This document shows, in pieces, positions 35,642 through 47,213 of a stretch of DNA of 64,000 nucleotides. Source of the DNA: Bipolaris cookei (Eukaryota; Ascomycota; Dothideomycetes; Pleosporales; Pleosporaceae); assembly GCA_002286855.1 (NCBI GenBank), contig NRSV01000009.1, forward strand, positions 64,984 through 128,983, given 5' to 3'. The notes under the pieces were generated by a model. That model saw only the letters and a program-made list of their open reading frames with translations, had not been told where the DNA came from and did no database searches. The stretch's first letter is position 1. The number at the start of each line of letters is the position of its first letter. The position numbers were made by a program, and so were the translations under genes.

Positions 35642-36141
35642 ATGAGGTCTACCTTCTTGATCCTCATGGCCGCTGGGTACATCACTCCCATTTCTATTTA
35701 CTATCCATTTCAATATACCTTCCTGATTACCAACTATTGGTACATAGCTGACACAGACACAGTGCCCTCGCTGCACCTTTGATTGTTGAGCGCCAAACTG
35801 CTCCTCCACCACCACCAGTCGCTGGTACTCCTCCTCCGCCGTCACCGGTAGCTAGTGCTCCCTCTCCACCTCCGGTCGCGGGTGCTCCTCCTCCACCGTC
35901 ACCTGTAGCTAATGCTCCCTCTCCTCCACCAATTGCTGGTACTCCTCCTCCACCGCCACCTGTAGCTAGTGCTCCCTCTCCACCTCCGGTCGTGGGTGCT
36001 CCTCCTCCACCGTCACCGGTAGCTAATGCTCCCTCTCCTCCACCAATTGCTGGTACTCCTCCTCCACCGCCACCTGTAGCTAGTGCTCCCTCTCCACCAC
36101 CAGTCGCTGGTACTCCTCCACCTCCTCCAGCTCGCAGCTAG
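35642..36141 (+). CDS. Small secreted proline-rich repeat protein (copy 1)
   Basis: Two exons, join(35642..35676, 35763..36141), encode 137 aa. The 35-nt first exon gives MRSTFLILMAAG; after a phase-2 intron the frame resumes with ALAAP, completing a signal peptide, then LIVERQ. The mature part is a tandem repeat of about 20 residues alternating PPPPSPVA and APSPPPVAG modules, almost entirely Pro, Ala, Val, Ser, Gly and Thr. No Cys, no GPI signal and no enzymatic motif. Such Pro-rich chains are probably extended wall-associated or apoplastic proteins; the role is not known. Exon design and the ALAAP...ERQ junction are shared with the gene at 38111. The repeats should vary in number between strains. 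Confidence 0.82.
35815..36125. repeat. Coding tandem repeat, Pro-rich
   Basis: Near-identical modules of about 60 bp encode the alternating PPPPSPVA/APSPPPVAG pattern; some copies, such as the one around 35931-36060, are almost exact. Confidence 0.75.
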
Positions 36142-38110
36142 GTGTCATCCGCCCTTCACTACCACTCAGGCACCACCATCTCAACGCAATACGAAATCCT
36201 CGGACAAATTCTCAATTTTGAATGATAATTTTGGACTATCAATCTGGAACTAGGTCAGTGGTCATTTTGGACCGAGGATCTTGTAGTAGGGACGCATAAA
36301 TTGGAGCTGTTATGACTATGATGTATCTGACTCGAGGCTGGATTGTATCAATGAATTTCTTTCGTTTATGAAGCTATCGCAGAGGCGAATGCGATCTTGT
36401 ATGATCACAAATTCTTTCGTTTAGTACCGATCTTTTTCAGAAAATAAAAAACATACATATTCATTGTGGTTCCCGAATGGATGGGTAGTGTGTATTTGTA
36501 TGGTAATAAATGCTACTCATGCTATATGCTTAATCTTGCTCTCTTATGGGCGTTCACGAGGTCACCACTGTTCTCCACATTTCCCCCCGCTGAATTATAA
36601 TCCTTGCCTTATGGATCATATTACCGACTTTAAACACATCCCCCATGAAACACATGAGTCATTTTCATTTCCCAGCCTTCGTCTTGCCAAATCTATCGAG
36701 CACCCACTACTAAACAATTCTCAAGTAGGAGTTGGAAGAAGGGGGAGGTGAAAAGACGATGCCAATCCCTCCACATTTTGCCCCAGCCCGGAGTTTCACT
36801 TTCTGCAAGCATTGAAAATGAGGCGCTAAAGCTGACCGGCATTGCGGAGACATGAGGTTTTTAATCTATTGTGCAGGCACGGCCCGGCAGAGTTGGCGGC
36901 TTTTTATCATCTCGCCAATCACAGTGCAAATCAAACCCCAATTTTCATACGGGAAATGACGAATAGAAATTCATTGTAACAAGAGCTCCATTTACGCTCA
37001 ACACAAGCTTAAATTTGTGTATTTTGGTAAATGGCAATCAATGGCTTGGCGGCACGATGCGTGGGATTTGAAATGGTGATGGAGAAGTTGTAGGGGATGG
37101 ATAGATGGTGTGTTTGGAGCCTTTTTTGTGTAATACCTCAGTTCGGTACAGTTCGGGGTCAATGTCATCTTAATCCTTACTTCAACTGACTAGTACTCAT
37201 CCAGCAAACGAGATTGTCATTTTTCCCGTGCATTTCATATTGATTTCGTCTTGGCAATGGCGTCACTTGAACCTTGTGAATAGCAATGCACAAAACGCGT
37301 CTCTGTATACTGACATGAGCTCATAACCGATCATATGTAGATGAATCACGCCTTATATCACCTCGCTACACAAAAAGCCACCGCCTAGGTTTGATCGGCC
37401 TATCTCATTTCCTGGGACAACAAAAAAGGCTAAACTGGCTTGTCGCAATAGAGTAGGCCGCACCACCGATTCAAATTTTACATTGAAGGTGCAATGACCT
37501 CGATGTTAATTCTCCGCGTACAGGAGCATTCCTCCTTCTGCATTAGTTGCTACACAGCAACAAAGAAGCAACTGCCGAGGGGCTTGAGCAAACGCTTAGT
37601 TACCAATCCTTTTCCACGGTGTCCATCGTTCGTCTCTGATAATGGTCATACAAAGACTCTCAATCTGGCTTCCCAAGTCGACCACGTTTGTAATTGATTG
37701 ACGCCTAATTGAACTGACCTGGTACAGCATCCCCAACAGAACATTTGCGCAACGTCATTTGCTTTCAAAAAGGCATATTGGCCAGCGATTTCGGCATGGA
37801 GGCCAATTTACTCAAGTCTGAGCTTGATGGACTCATCAATCACGACATCTTGGATACCACACCTGCGATATTAGCCTTTCATCTATCCAATTTTGCTTTT
37901 GGATAGATCGACGTGAAAGCACTTTACATTGGGCGACTGGCACCCAAGAACATGACTTTTGCTGAGCACCTTTGGGAAGAAAAGATACGTGATGAGAGAT
38001 GTATAAAGAGCACCATCTCAGTGCCATCTTTTTTTCACCACCATCAAGCTTCTCCAGCTATCTTTACCACAATCTAGCTTCTACTACAACCACTTTCTCG
38101 ATTCTCAACC
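36142..38110. other. AT-rich intergenic DNA
   Basis: About 2 kb with no gene I can support; only short ORFs. A TATAAAG at 38002-38008 serves the next gene. Confidence 0.5.
38002..38008 (+). promoter_or_regulatory. TATA box of proline-rich gene 2
   Basis: TATAAAG 102 bp before ATG 38111, a spacing close to that of the paralogue at 35642. Confidence 0.5.
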
Positions 38111-38582
38111 ATGAAGTTCACAACCATCCTCTTCCTGGCCACCAGGTACATCCCTAATCCCCTACCCCTCCCCCCCAAAAATCCCTTCACTAACATACCC
38201 AGCGCCCTCGCCGCCCCCGTCATCGAACGCCAAGTCTCCCCCCCAACCGGTCTCCCGCCCCGACCAACCCCTTCGGGCCCCCCCGGCGGTACTCCTCCTG
38301 CCTTCCCAACCGGCTTCCCACCGCGCCCTACAGGCCCGTTGCCCACAGGCTTTCCTCCACGCCCTACTGGCGGCTCCCCTGGCGGTGGTGCACCTTCGTT
38401 CCCCCCGACAGGCGGCTTTCCTCCACGCCCTACTGGTGGGGCCCCGCCGAGACCTACGGGCGCGCCCCCTGCTTTTCGTAAGTTTTTCTTTTGTTAAAGG
38501 AGGAGTAAAGGGATAGGGTAGGCTGATGTCTTGGGTAGCATCGATTCCGCCTAGGCCGTCGCCTGTTGCACCGCCTCAGTAG
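38111..38582 (+). CDS. Small secreted proline-rich protein (copy 2)
   Basis: Three exons, join(38111..38145, 38203..38477, 38539..38582), encode 117 aa. The 35-nt first exon gives MKFTTILFLAT; the phase-2 intron is followed by ALAAP, completing a signal peptide, then VIERQ. The mature chain repeats GFPPRPTG-type units and ends IPPRPSPVAPPQ. The last intron and exon are supported because acceptor TAG at 38536-38538 restores a Pro-rich frame to a stop; reading straight through would instead give a stray KFFFC ending. No Cys and no known domain. Start, intron phase and post-signal ERQ match the gene at 35642, so they are probably paralogues whose repeat bodies have diverged. Confidence 0.82.
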
Positions 38583-41058
38583 ATTGAATTTGGAATTGGT
38601 GAGGGAGGGTTTGGGAATTTGGAGTTTTTGTAAATATGTTCTAGGGTAGGAGATAGGTGACTTTGTTGGAGTGAAATTTATGGGGGGTTTATACTTTGAT
38701 TGCTTTGTTCATGTGCACTTTCAATTCTTTTTTCATTATTTCGAGCTCCGGAGGGGCTTCTTGTTACGATGATGTTGTTCGAGGCTTCTTTTCGAAGCCA
38801 TTTTGAAACGCTTACATCACCAGTACTCCATTTGTAAAGCACTCTAATCTCCAATTGGAAGGCGGCTTTTCAAACGACAGACAAGCTATATGAAACTACG
38901 GCCTTCATCTACTTTTGGACATTACGCATTTCCGAAAGCTGTAACGTGCCTCTGCTTGTGTCTTGGGGTCTTGGATCGCGTGAAACCGTGCCTTTATGGT
39001 GCTACGTAGAGATGTCACTGAAGATTCTTTGATCCTCTCGGTTTGTAAGTGGGAGTTGCTCCAACTCATCTGCTCGTCTTTAGTGTTTTGCACAATCCGG
39101 TACTTAATTGACGTAGTATAGGCTAGTCGAAGGTTGATGGTGAGATGACAAGGGCGACTGACGTGCTGTTACGTGGACTCAACTCTCTATCATGTCCCTT
39201 CCCTACCGAGTCCCTGCACTTGAATCCGGCAGAACGGATATACTTACGTAGTGAATTCGGCTCATCTATCCAGGTCCATATACAGTCATATTCCCTGCAG
39301 CACACGGAATATGACGAAGCTCTCTCGCCATCCGCTTCACTATTTGCTGTAGTTTGCTGCCCTGGTCAATGCATATTTCCTTGCCTCGGGCTCCGATTGG
39401 AGCCTGCTCGGGCAGAAAGCACAAGTATACTAAGGCCCCTAGTGAAACTGCCAAGCATGGTATACCAACTTCGATGGCCGTAACGCGGCCACTTGGCACA
39501 GCATCGGGCTAAATTCTGAAAAGTTGTGGTGGTACTACATATCGCCACCACATGGCGTGATAGTGCGACTTGCTTTACAAGGGTCAGGGTGTTCGTCTGG
39601 TTGGAGTTGGAGTACATGTGTAAATGAAGCGGGGTTGGCAGGCAAGGCGGGGGCGGGGAGGCAGCGGGGTCGTTGATGCCACTATGTATTTTAGATGGAC
39701 TACGGACAAAAAGACGGCAGTTGACTTTGCTGAATTCATACTCGATAATCCCGGATTTAATTTTCACATGAAGATTTTTAATGATGAAGGGTAGTTTGAC
39801 GAGACAAAAATAAACTTTGCCGCCTGCATACCTGCAGGGAGACAGACTTGGCTCACGTGAAAATCTGGCAATCCCCAAGTTGAAGTCTCCTCGAAAAAAC
39901 TGAGATAGAGGTAACTGGTGTGTAATAAAAGCAAAGTAAACGAACTTTTTTTCGTCGGTTCTTCGAGTTTGTATCCCTAGCGAGTAGTCTTCGCAAGTCT
40001 CGCTTGAGTAAAACTACAAACTTCGGGATATTGCTAGGTCTAGTTATTGGCTAATAATAAGAGGGGTGCTATTTTTGACAAAGCAGCTGATATTTGTTTG
40101 TTCAATTTTTCATCGTCCATTGCTCATATTTGCAGTGTTTGACATGAACAAGGCGTAAGTACATGCCATGCTGTGCGTAATGTGCGCGACTGCCTTCTGC
40201 TAGAGTAAACTGAATCCCATTATAGCAACCATATCAAGACATTTACGTTGAAAAATGGCACACGACTATGTGCTCACAGCAGTGGCTTCTTAAGCGTACC
40301 AAACATACCAAATAACATCGGATCCTACCGAGAAGACGCTCAGCCTCCATGGCACTTCCCCACCTTTCACTAAGATCTTACGACGCCCAGAACAGGCCAC
40401 CAATCGAAGAAGGACGCCACATGCAAAGAACATCAGCTCAAGAATAAATATAGTGATCGTTCCTCGCTTACTTGACCAATGAAGAGTCAGCTGACCGCAA
40501 CGCAGCTGTGAATGAAAATTGGAAATACGAGCAGACACTAGCCAATTTTGGCAATAATTTGAGACTATAACAGACGCGCTAGCAAAGAAGATGTCGTAAG
40601 CATCAGCTATAGAGTAAGGCTAGCCATTCAGAAAGCGGTCTGCTTGACCGTTTCTCATACGCCCTTCAGAGTAGTACGCTATACAGCCTCCACGAAAAGT
40701 GAGACTTGACAAGAATGATGGCGCACTAAGAAGTTGAACGACACGAGAGAAACAAAAAAACATGAGCAAAGCTGAGCGCAGCTGTAGCTAGAGTACCAAC
40801 TTTGCTGACTGCTATTCTCGCGGTGTAACACTGAGGCATTGCTAAGGCAAAGCCACCACTGGATTTCCAAGATGCCACATCGAAGCTGCACGAACAGAAG
40901 GAAGTATAAGAGAGACAGATTTTGCGTTGAACAGAAAAGAATCTCACAACACATTCCAACACAGCTTCCACAACAACAACCTTCTTACACTTTTCCAGTT
41001 CCAATCTTCAAGTCCTCTTTCTTCAACTTTTCACTAAAAACCACTTCCAACCATCAAA
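38583..41058. other. AT-rich intergenic DNA
   Basis: 2.5 kb without a supportable gene. Several ORFs of 60-170 aa on both strands lack motifs or signal peptides followed by ordered sequence. TATAAG at 40905-40910 precedes the next gene. Confidence 0.5.
40905..40910 (+). promoter_or_regulatory. TATA-like box of the 132-aa secreted protein gene
   Basis: TATAAG about 150 bp before ATG 41059, followed by a CA/CT-rich leader typical of highly expressed fungal genes. Confidence 0.4.
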
Positions 41059-41457
41059 ATGAAGGCCTCCATGATTATCTCTTCCGCTGCTCTCTTCTTC
41101 GCCGGCGCTCTCGCCGCCCCAGCGACCGCCCGCTCTGCTCCCCTCGTTTTCACAATCCAACTCGCCGACGACATCTCTGGCAAGAACGCCAACGCCGATG
41201 TCCCCGTCAACGGCGGACCCCGCACATTCGGCCAGCTCTTCGGTGCGGCTTTTGGCCCCAAGGTTGTCGCTACCTCGATCCAAGCTGTGAGCCCCGGTGC
41301 CGGTGGCAACAACGTGCAGTGCGTCATCATTGACCCTGCCGCCCCAGCCTTCGGTGTGGTCCTCAACGCCTGGAACACTTTTGTTGACCTCGACGGCAAT
41401 GTCGACCAGGCTATTCAGACCGATGTTACTGCTCTCACTATCGAGTGCCAGTTGTAG
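41059..41457 (+). CDS. Small secreted protein, 132 aa
   Basis: Single exon. Residues 1 to about 19 are a clear signal peptide (MKASMIISSAALFFAGALA-AP). The mature part is ordered rather than repetitive: alternating hydrophobic strands (PLVFTIQLADD, VVATSIQAV, VQCVIIDP, DVTALTIECQL) suggest a small beta-rich fold with two Cys that could pair. Codon use is strongly C-ending, suggesting high expression. Context ATCAAAATG is good. The family is not named; similar short proteins are common in secretomes of plant-associated fungi (established in general, not checked for this one). It lies between two proline-rich secreted proteins and a pectate lyase. Confidence 0.88.
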   Translation: MKASMIISSAALFFAGALAAPATARSAPLVFTIQLADDISGKNANADVPVNGGPRTFGQLFGAAFGPKVVATSIQAVSPGAGGNNVQCVIIDPAAPAFGVVLNAWNTFVDLDGNVDQAIQTDVTALTIECQL

Positions 41458-42087
41458 GTGGATGGTTTGTTGACGGAACATAGAGATGAGGGCTGGTGAT
41501 GGTTTTTCAAGGACATTCCTTTCAAGTAACATTTATTTTGCATAGCGCTTTGGTGTTTTGTCTTTTGTCCCAAATATTTACATTCCTTAGATGTTTATAA
41601 GAATTACTAGTAGTTAATATCATTCCTTTGCGAGTTTCTACAGGGCTCGTGTGCATAGTTTCTGATCTGCTTCTTGGCTTTTGTGAGAGATAAGCATCTA
41701 AGAAATCAGTGGAGCCAACGCACCAAAATATAAGATAAAGAAAAAGCTCTTGAGCAGGCAAAACTCTCTTTACTCGCCGCTATTCGTCTTAACTAAATAC
41801 AATACGAGAAACCTGCCGGCAAAACCAATCCACTAGGTTGACATTGGATATCGTAAATTTGGACATCAGTTTTCAGAGCGATGCGGGGAGAAACAGTTCA
41901 TCGATCCTGTATCAACAATGTGTGCTTCGGTAAATCAAAGCATGGTTAGATATCTATTAAAGAAGAAGAATCTATTCACAAAAGCAAGAAATGTTCACAA
42001 GAACAAAGATCTACCCCGGTTTTCATATCACATCATGCGTTGCAGCTGGCTGCAGGGTCATACTATGGCTTAAACATCTGAGTAAGC
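41458..42087. other. Convergent intergenic region
   Basis: 630 bp, AT-rich, 3' flanks of two convergent genes; nothing else seen. Confidence 0.5.
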
Positions 42088-42909
42088 TCAGCCAGAGCAA
42101 ACACCAGCCTTCTGGGGCTCGCAACCACCAGCACAACCAGTATACATCTGGCACTTGACCTTTGCATCAGAGCAGATGTTTCTCAAAGTAGCGGTGTCGC
42201 CGTAGTTGCTATTGATACCGGCCAACTCGTTTCCTTTGACGGCAGTAACACCCTCGATGTAAACATTACGCTTGCATTGCGTGGAGCACTATTTGATTAG
42301 TCAGTCATAGTTCTGTTGGGCTTTTCAATGGATCGAGAAGACTTACGTTTCCGCAAGAGCGGTAAAGCTTGCCGTAATTGTTGACGTAAAAGTTGATGAT
42401 GTTAACGGTACCGCAGCCGTTGTGCTGGACAACCTTGTCTGAGGCGTGGTAGGCACCGCCACCGATAATCCAAGATTCCTTGCCCGCCTTGTCCGACTTG
42501 ATGGAGATGGCGTCCTCACAGACATCTTCGAACCAGACATACTCGAGACGGCAATGGCCCTGGCAATGGACACCTTCGGCCTAAGACAAATTAATTGGTA
42601 TCCTCTCTGCTGCTTTTCTCGCATAAGACCCACCTGGTTCTTGCCAATGATAACATTTCGGAGAGTTGCACCCTCCTTCAGCAAGAATACAGCGTCCGAA
42701 GCTCCTCCCTCGGTCTGGCCGGAGCAGGCACCGCTACCACGATCATACCTGTACCATTTACCATCAAAGGTCTGGCCAGCCGCGATTTCAATGACCTTGC
42801 TGTTGGTCTTGGTGCCAACAGCAGCAGGTACACCTCCAGTATGTCCATTGCAGGCAAGAGCAGTAGGAAGGAGAGCCGTAAGGGCAGCGACGAATTCAGC
42901 AAACCTCAT
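42088..42909 (-). CDS. Secreted pectate lyase, family PL3
   Basis: Three exons, complement(join(42088..42288, 42347..42580, 42634..42909)), encode 236 aa, the usual PL3 size. The enzyme cleaves de-esterified pectin by calcium-dependent beta-elimination. Residues 1-19 are a signal peptide (ending TALA). The parallel-beta-helix pattern is visible: FDGKWYRYDRGSGACSGQTE, LLKEGATLRNVIIGKNQ, AEGVHCQGHCRLEYVWFEDV, CEDAISIKSDK, GGGAYHASDKVVQHNGCGTV, NFYVNNYGKLYRSCGNC, and the Cys-rich end CQMYTGCAGGCEPQ. Many paired Cys fit an extracellular enzyme. Both introns are 53-58 bp; reading through the first would insert a nonsense-containing segment. It fits a plant-degrading or plant-pathogenic lifestyle. 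Confidence 0.95.
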
Positions 42910-45442
42910 GTTGAAATGGAGTCGAGGTATTATGAGGAGTGTGTCAATGCAGAAAGTGAATGAACCCTGAGTTAACGGAGGGTGTTATGAAAGCTTTAAA
43001 AGTAAGCTGAACATGCTAAGAGATGGAAGACTTAACCGGCGGGTCTTCATTCGCATTCCCAAGTAGTTGATCATCGCTCTGCCACCTTCCTACCTCATCT
43101 TCACCAGACCTACTGTTGAGGCACCCTCAAAATCTCTAGTCTACCCATCTTACCAGATCAGGAGCTCTATCCTTTGTTTCTCCACAGCTCATTCGCGGAA
43201 CTCCATATGGTTATCATACTCTCTTGGCAGTGGATCCTCCGCCTGACGCTACATTGCTGCCAAGGAAACGATTGATCTTAGGGGGTTGAATTCCAAGATG
43301 CGCACAACACAGAACACTGGGCCACCTTGCAGTCCTACTAGCGTGTTGTCTGTACGAATGCAAGGCTAAGTGCTGCGAACATTCCATCACCCTATCTTCG
43401 GACAATTTAATCCGCCAACTGCCATTTTGCCACCTCGCATGTCCATGCAGATCGTTCAAGTAGGTGTTTACAAAAGAAGGCTGAAGGATGCTACAATACT
43501 GCAGACGTCTTGGACATCATCAAAGCAAAACAAAAGGCTGGCGGACTGCAAGAAGGTACATTTTGCACCCCAACAACCACAGACGACTCTCGTAATCGGA
43601 AGCTTTGTTATACATAAAGATGATTAGCTTAAGTTTGCAGCTCAACTCAGTCTATTGTCTTTCAGCCAAAAGTTCTGGAATACGCAGATCAGGCTTGCGC
43701 AAATATCTGATCTACATGAGGGCGCCAATTACGCCAAAACCAACAATTGGCCAGGATTAATTCAATATATTTGTATGTGAGCACATTAGATATTTCTGGG
43801 CTCTGTAAGTCGAGGCTCGCAAGAATGAGCATGGTGCAGGATTCATACGCACATGCAGTGGTCAATATCGGGGGGGTGGCAGTGTTTCATAGCAGTACAA
43901 CTAACATGACAGGAAACCTCACGCCATATGACCAGAAGATTATGGCTATCTACAAAGCTTCTTTGAGAGACGAATAAAGCGCATGCGGTTTCTCCTTCAC
44001 GGTATGGCATGAGCAGTTCCTGATTACGTCACATAACTTTCTTGACTGAGGAGACATCAACTCTACAGTATTGAGAAATGGTATTGGCCTACGAAGGAGA
44101 TAACTCAATCAATTTATTTGCATAATATTACCAGCTCACCCTCGCTAATCTCGATCCCCACCTTTTGGCGCCCCTTCCCAACACGTGGCGACCATCCCAG
44201 TGGTGGACAGAAGGGCGGCTAGCACTATGGGGTGCATTTTGGGGTGCATCGTGACTTGCGTGCAGCATATTGCATGAGCTTCGACTACTCCAGGTTTCGG
44301 AGAAAATGTGCCAAATGCTTGGACGAAGACGGAACAATATCGAGGTTCCGCGGGATTTCCACGAATAAGCAAGCGGGCGACTATCGTAGGCGTATACTGT
44401 CTGATCACATTGTTACTATTCCAGATCTTCAAATAATTGGTTCCTCAGTGCCTGCAACTCGATTGGCTGATAGTCAAACTCAGCCTTCTTGGACCAGAGT
44501 AGGAAACTGCGGCCTGTTCACACATGGCTTGGTATGTGGCGCATGCGGTCTCCAACGATCCTGATCCAGATTAATAGGCGAGATAAATGCAACCTGTTCC
44601 CAACAAGGATTTTCGAGCAAAAAAGCTACATGATTTTTCTCCGCAACTATGTACGCGAAGATGGTGGTCATCGATATAAAGTTGCGGAAAGCAAATACAC
44701 AGTGGAGCACCGCCACAAGCCGCGCCACATGTCATCTTCACTAAACTCGGAGCCGGATCGACTGTTTCATGTTGATAGACTGATTGACCTCCATTCAGTG
44801 CTTATGAGTTTAATACAGAGTCGCCTGTTTCATAGGTAGATTGTTCATGATCTCATAAATCATTGCGTCTGGTCGAGACGCTGACATCTAGCGAGTCTAC
44901 ATTGCTTGGCTATCGCGCACAAGCAGTCCACTATGATTCATCTGCATCTCTTAAGTACCATCTAGTTATCCAAGGACCTACACTCACTCCTTCTCATCTC
45001 TTCCGACACTGCTCAAGTAAGGCAATATGTCGAACATCCCTAGTTCAACGTCTTCATTCATCACCGATTATCCCTTTTTTCGAGTGTGAATCGAGCGTAG
45101 ACGCAGTAACCGGCAATTACTAAAGTTTCGTTACAAAGCCAATTCACCTTATATTTACAAGTCACCGGTGTATCTGGTCTTCACCTTTCATCAGGCAACA
45201 CTTTGTCGGGTCCCTTTCACTCACTTACCCTGAATCTCGTCAGTTTCACTTTCATAACATTGACACAAACATGGGTCATAACAAACCCTACCAAAGCCCC
45301 TGTATATTCGAGGTTTTCACTACCATTCGCCCAAACACTTAAAATCTGCCGCAGTCAAGCCGGATATCCCACCCCCTCAATTCCCCACCTCAACCACATA
45401 TCAACCTGAGTACACAACCGCGCGATACCCGAGGTTTTCAAC
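42910..45442. other. Gene-poor intergenic DNA
   Basis: 2.5 kb with only motif-free short ORFs. The left end is the promoter of the pectate lyase. Confidence 0.5.
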
Positions 45443-46879
45443 ATGGCACATCCAAACCTCCGTCCTGAAACCCCCAATAGTACTCCATCACCTATGTACA
45501 TTCAAACAAGCCCCCCAGACTATGCTTGCATACACCCCGCTGCGCTGGACCCGGTGTATAACGGACCCGCACGTCCTCCATCGCTTATGGCAGTCACAAC
45601 ACCAGCCTCGCCAATAAACTCAACAACTGCAGTGGGATTTGTAGCCAATCATACTAGACCGTCCACTCCACATTCCAACACGGATGATTGCCCCATTTGC
45701 CTGGACAGCTATACCACTGAAGCCTGTCTCCAAATTACAGGAATTACGGGATGCAACCACCGCATTGGCAATATGTGTTTGCAAAAAATGCTCGATCACC
45801 ATCCCGGAGACGAGAAGAAATGTCCGTTGTGTCGCACGGTCTGGATACCTGGCCCTGCCCCTAATTTCGCTGCACGAGATCGAAGTCTTGCTATAACAGC
45901 GATGGCAAACGTGTCCCGGGATACAGGCAGAGAAGCTTCCAGTTCGCACAATCGGCTTCCACCCAGATACACGGTGTGCCCTATGACAAGGGACAATCAA
46001 GGCATTATACACCTATCGCCACCATGGCAGCGCCAAGATCAATCCGTCCTCATTGACTCGTCAGAGGAAGCAGAAGATGGAAACTCAGAAGAAGAAGAAG
46101 AAGCTTACGCAACCCAAGTCCAGATCTACAAAGACCTAACAGCCGATATCGCTGATATACGGCGTCGAGCAGACAACCTAGTAGCAGGTCAGACCAACCG
46201 AAACAGACGCCAGGATCGATTGCAACACAGTCATGAGGAGAGCCAGTCTGGCAGTGGTAGCGAGACCAACAGAGTCGAGTCTAGAAGAAGGAGAGGAGCC
46301 ATCTCCGCCAATACACCAACAGCGAACGCGCTCAACCGCTTCATGAATGTGCGCGCATTGAACGCTTTCCGAACCGCCGTGAACGGGACTGCACCCGAAG
46401 TCGCGGTTAGGGGCGACCGCTTCACCGGCCATGTTATGCGGGGAATGGCGCGTGCACGGGACGAGCCCAGTGCTCGAGATAGGCAGCATCACGCCACGTC
46501 TGGCGAGGGCTTGATGGGGGCAGGTCAACAGCAAAATACCATCTCATCCACTATAATGCCTGCTTCTCCGAATCCACAGGCCCATACTCTGCGTCCCAGC
46601 GCAGATGTTGGAGTGACTAGACCTTGTGGTGGTCTCCCACAGCCTCACACTCGTATCTCTCAGTCATTCCGCACTCCTGAAGCTCGCGCTCAGTACCTAG
46701 ACGAGCGAGAGCGGTTTCTAGATAACCGCTACATAAACTTGCTAAGGTGGGAGACAGCGATTCAAGAGCGCGAGACGAGGGTAGATAACATGCTTACACT
46801 AATAACGAGACAAAGGTGCGAGTTGGAAGAACTGATGCGAAGGCAGCGAGAGGAATTGGATAATAGAATCTCAGAATAA
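45443..46879 (+). CDS. RING-finger protein with C-terminal coiled coil
   Basis: Single exon, 478 aa. A RING-type domain lies at about residues 82-131: CPICLDSY, then GCNHRIGNMC, then CPLC. Between the His and the next Cys the spacing is HxxGxxxC rather than HxxCxxC, so one canonical zinc ligand appears to be missing; this variant is common in fungal RING-like proteins. The middle is disordered with an acidic SSEEAEDG-EEEEE stretch and a basic Arg-rich part. The last ~60 residues (LDERERFLDNRY..., LITRQRCELEELMRRQ) are a coiled coil for dimerisation. E3 ligase activity is likely by domain but substrate and partners are unknown. Good start context (CAACATGGC). Confidence 0.82.
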   Translation: MAHPNLRPETPNSTPSPMYIQTSPPDYACIHPAALDPVYNGPARPPSLMAVTTPASPINSTTAVGFVANHTRPSTPHSNTDDCPICLDSYTTEACLQITGITGCNHRIGNMCLQKMLDHHPGDEKKCPLCRTVWIPGPAPNFAARDRSLAITAMANVSRDTGREASSSHNRLPPRYTVCPMTRDNQGIIHLSPPWQRQDQSVLIDSSEEAEDGNSEEEEEAYATQVQIYKDLTADIADIRRRADNLVAGQTNRNRRQDRLQHSHEESQSGSGSETNRVESRRRRGAISANTPTANALNRFMNVRALNAFRTAVNGTAPEVAVRGDRFTGHVMRGMARARDEPSARDRQHHATSGEGLMGAGQQQNTISSTIMPASPNPQAHTLRPSADVGVTRPCGGLPQPHTRISQSFRTPEARAQYLDERERFLDNRYINLLRWETAIQERETRVDNMLTLITRQRCELEELMRRQREELDNRISE

Positions 46880-47168
46880 GCGTATCGCGATAGTAGTAGC
46901 CAACGAAACAAAGAAAACCACTTGATCATATTCAACCTCACGATAAAACCATAAACATTGATAATAATACATGCCTAAAAATAAAACTCCTCATCCTCCA
47001 CACAATCCCACAAATCCCCAAATGACGCAAATCCTCGCTAAACTCCCCAGCCATGCGGTTCTCGGGAACCCCGAATATGCATGTACCTTGACAACACACA
47101 TGCACAATTTCACGTTTAAAGCAAACCAGCTTCCTGCGCCTCGCATCCTTCCCATCTAAGCCCCACGC

Positions 47169-47213
<45 letters not shown>

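Noticed and set aside
38470..38497. Read-through C-terminus of proline-rich gene 2 ending in KFFFC
   Set aside because: A GTAAGT donor and downstream TAG acceptor restore a Pro-rich frame ending in APPQ, matching the rest of the protein better.
39366..39878. 170-aa minus-strand ORF
   Set aside because: AT-rich intergenic DNA, overlapping ORFs in other frames, no recognised features.
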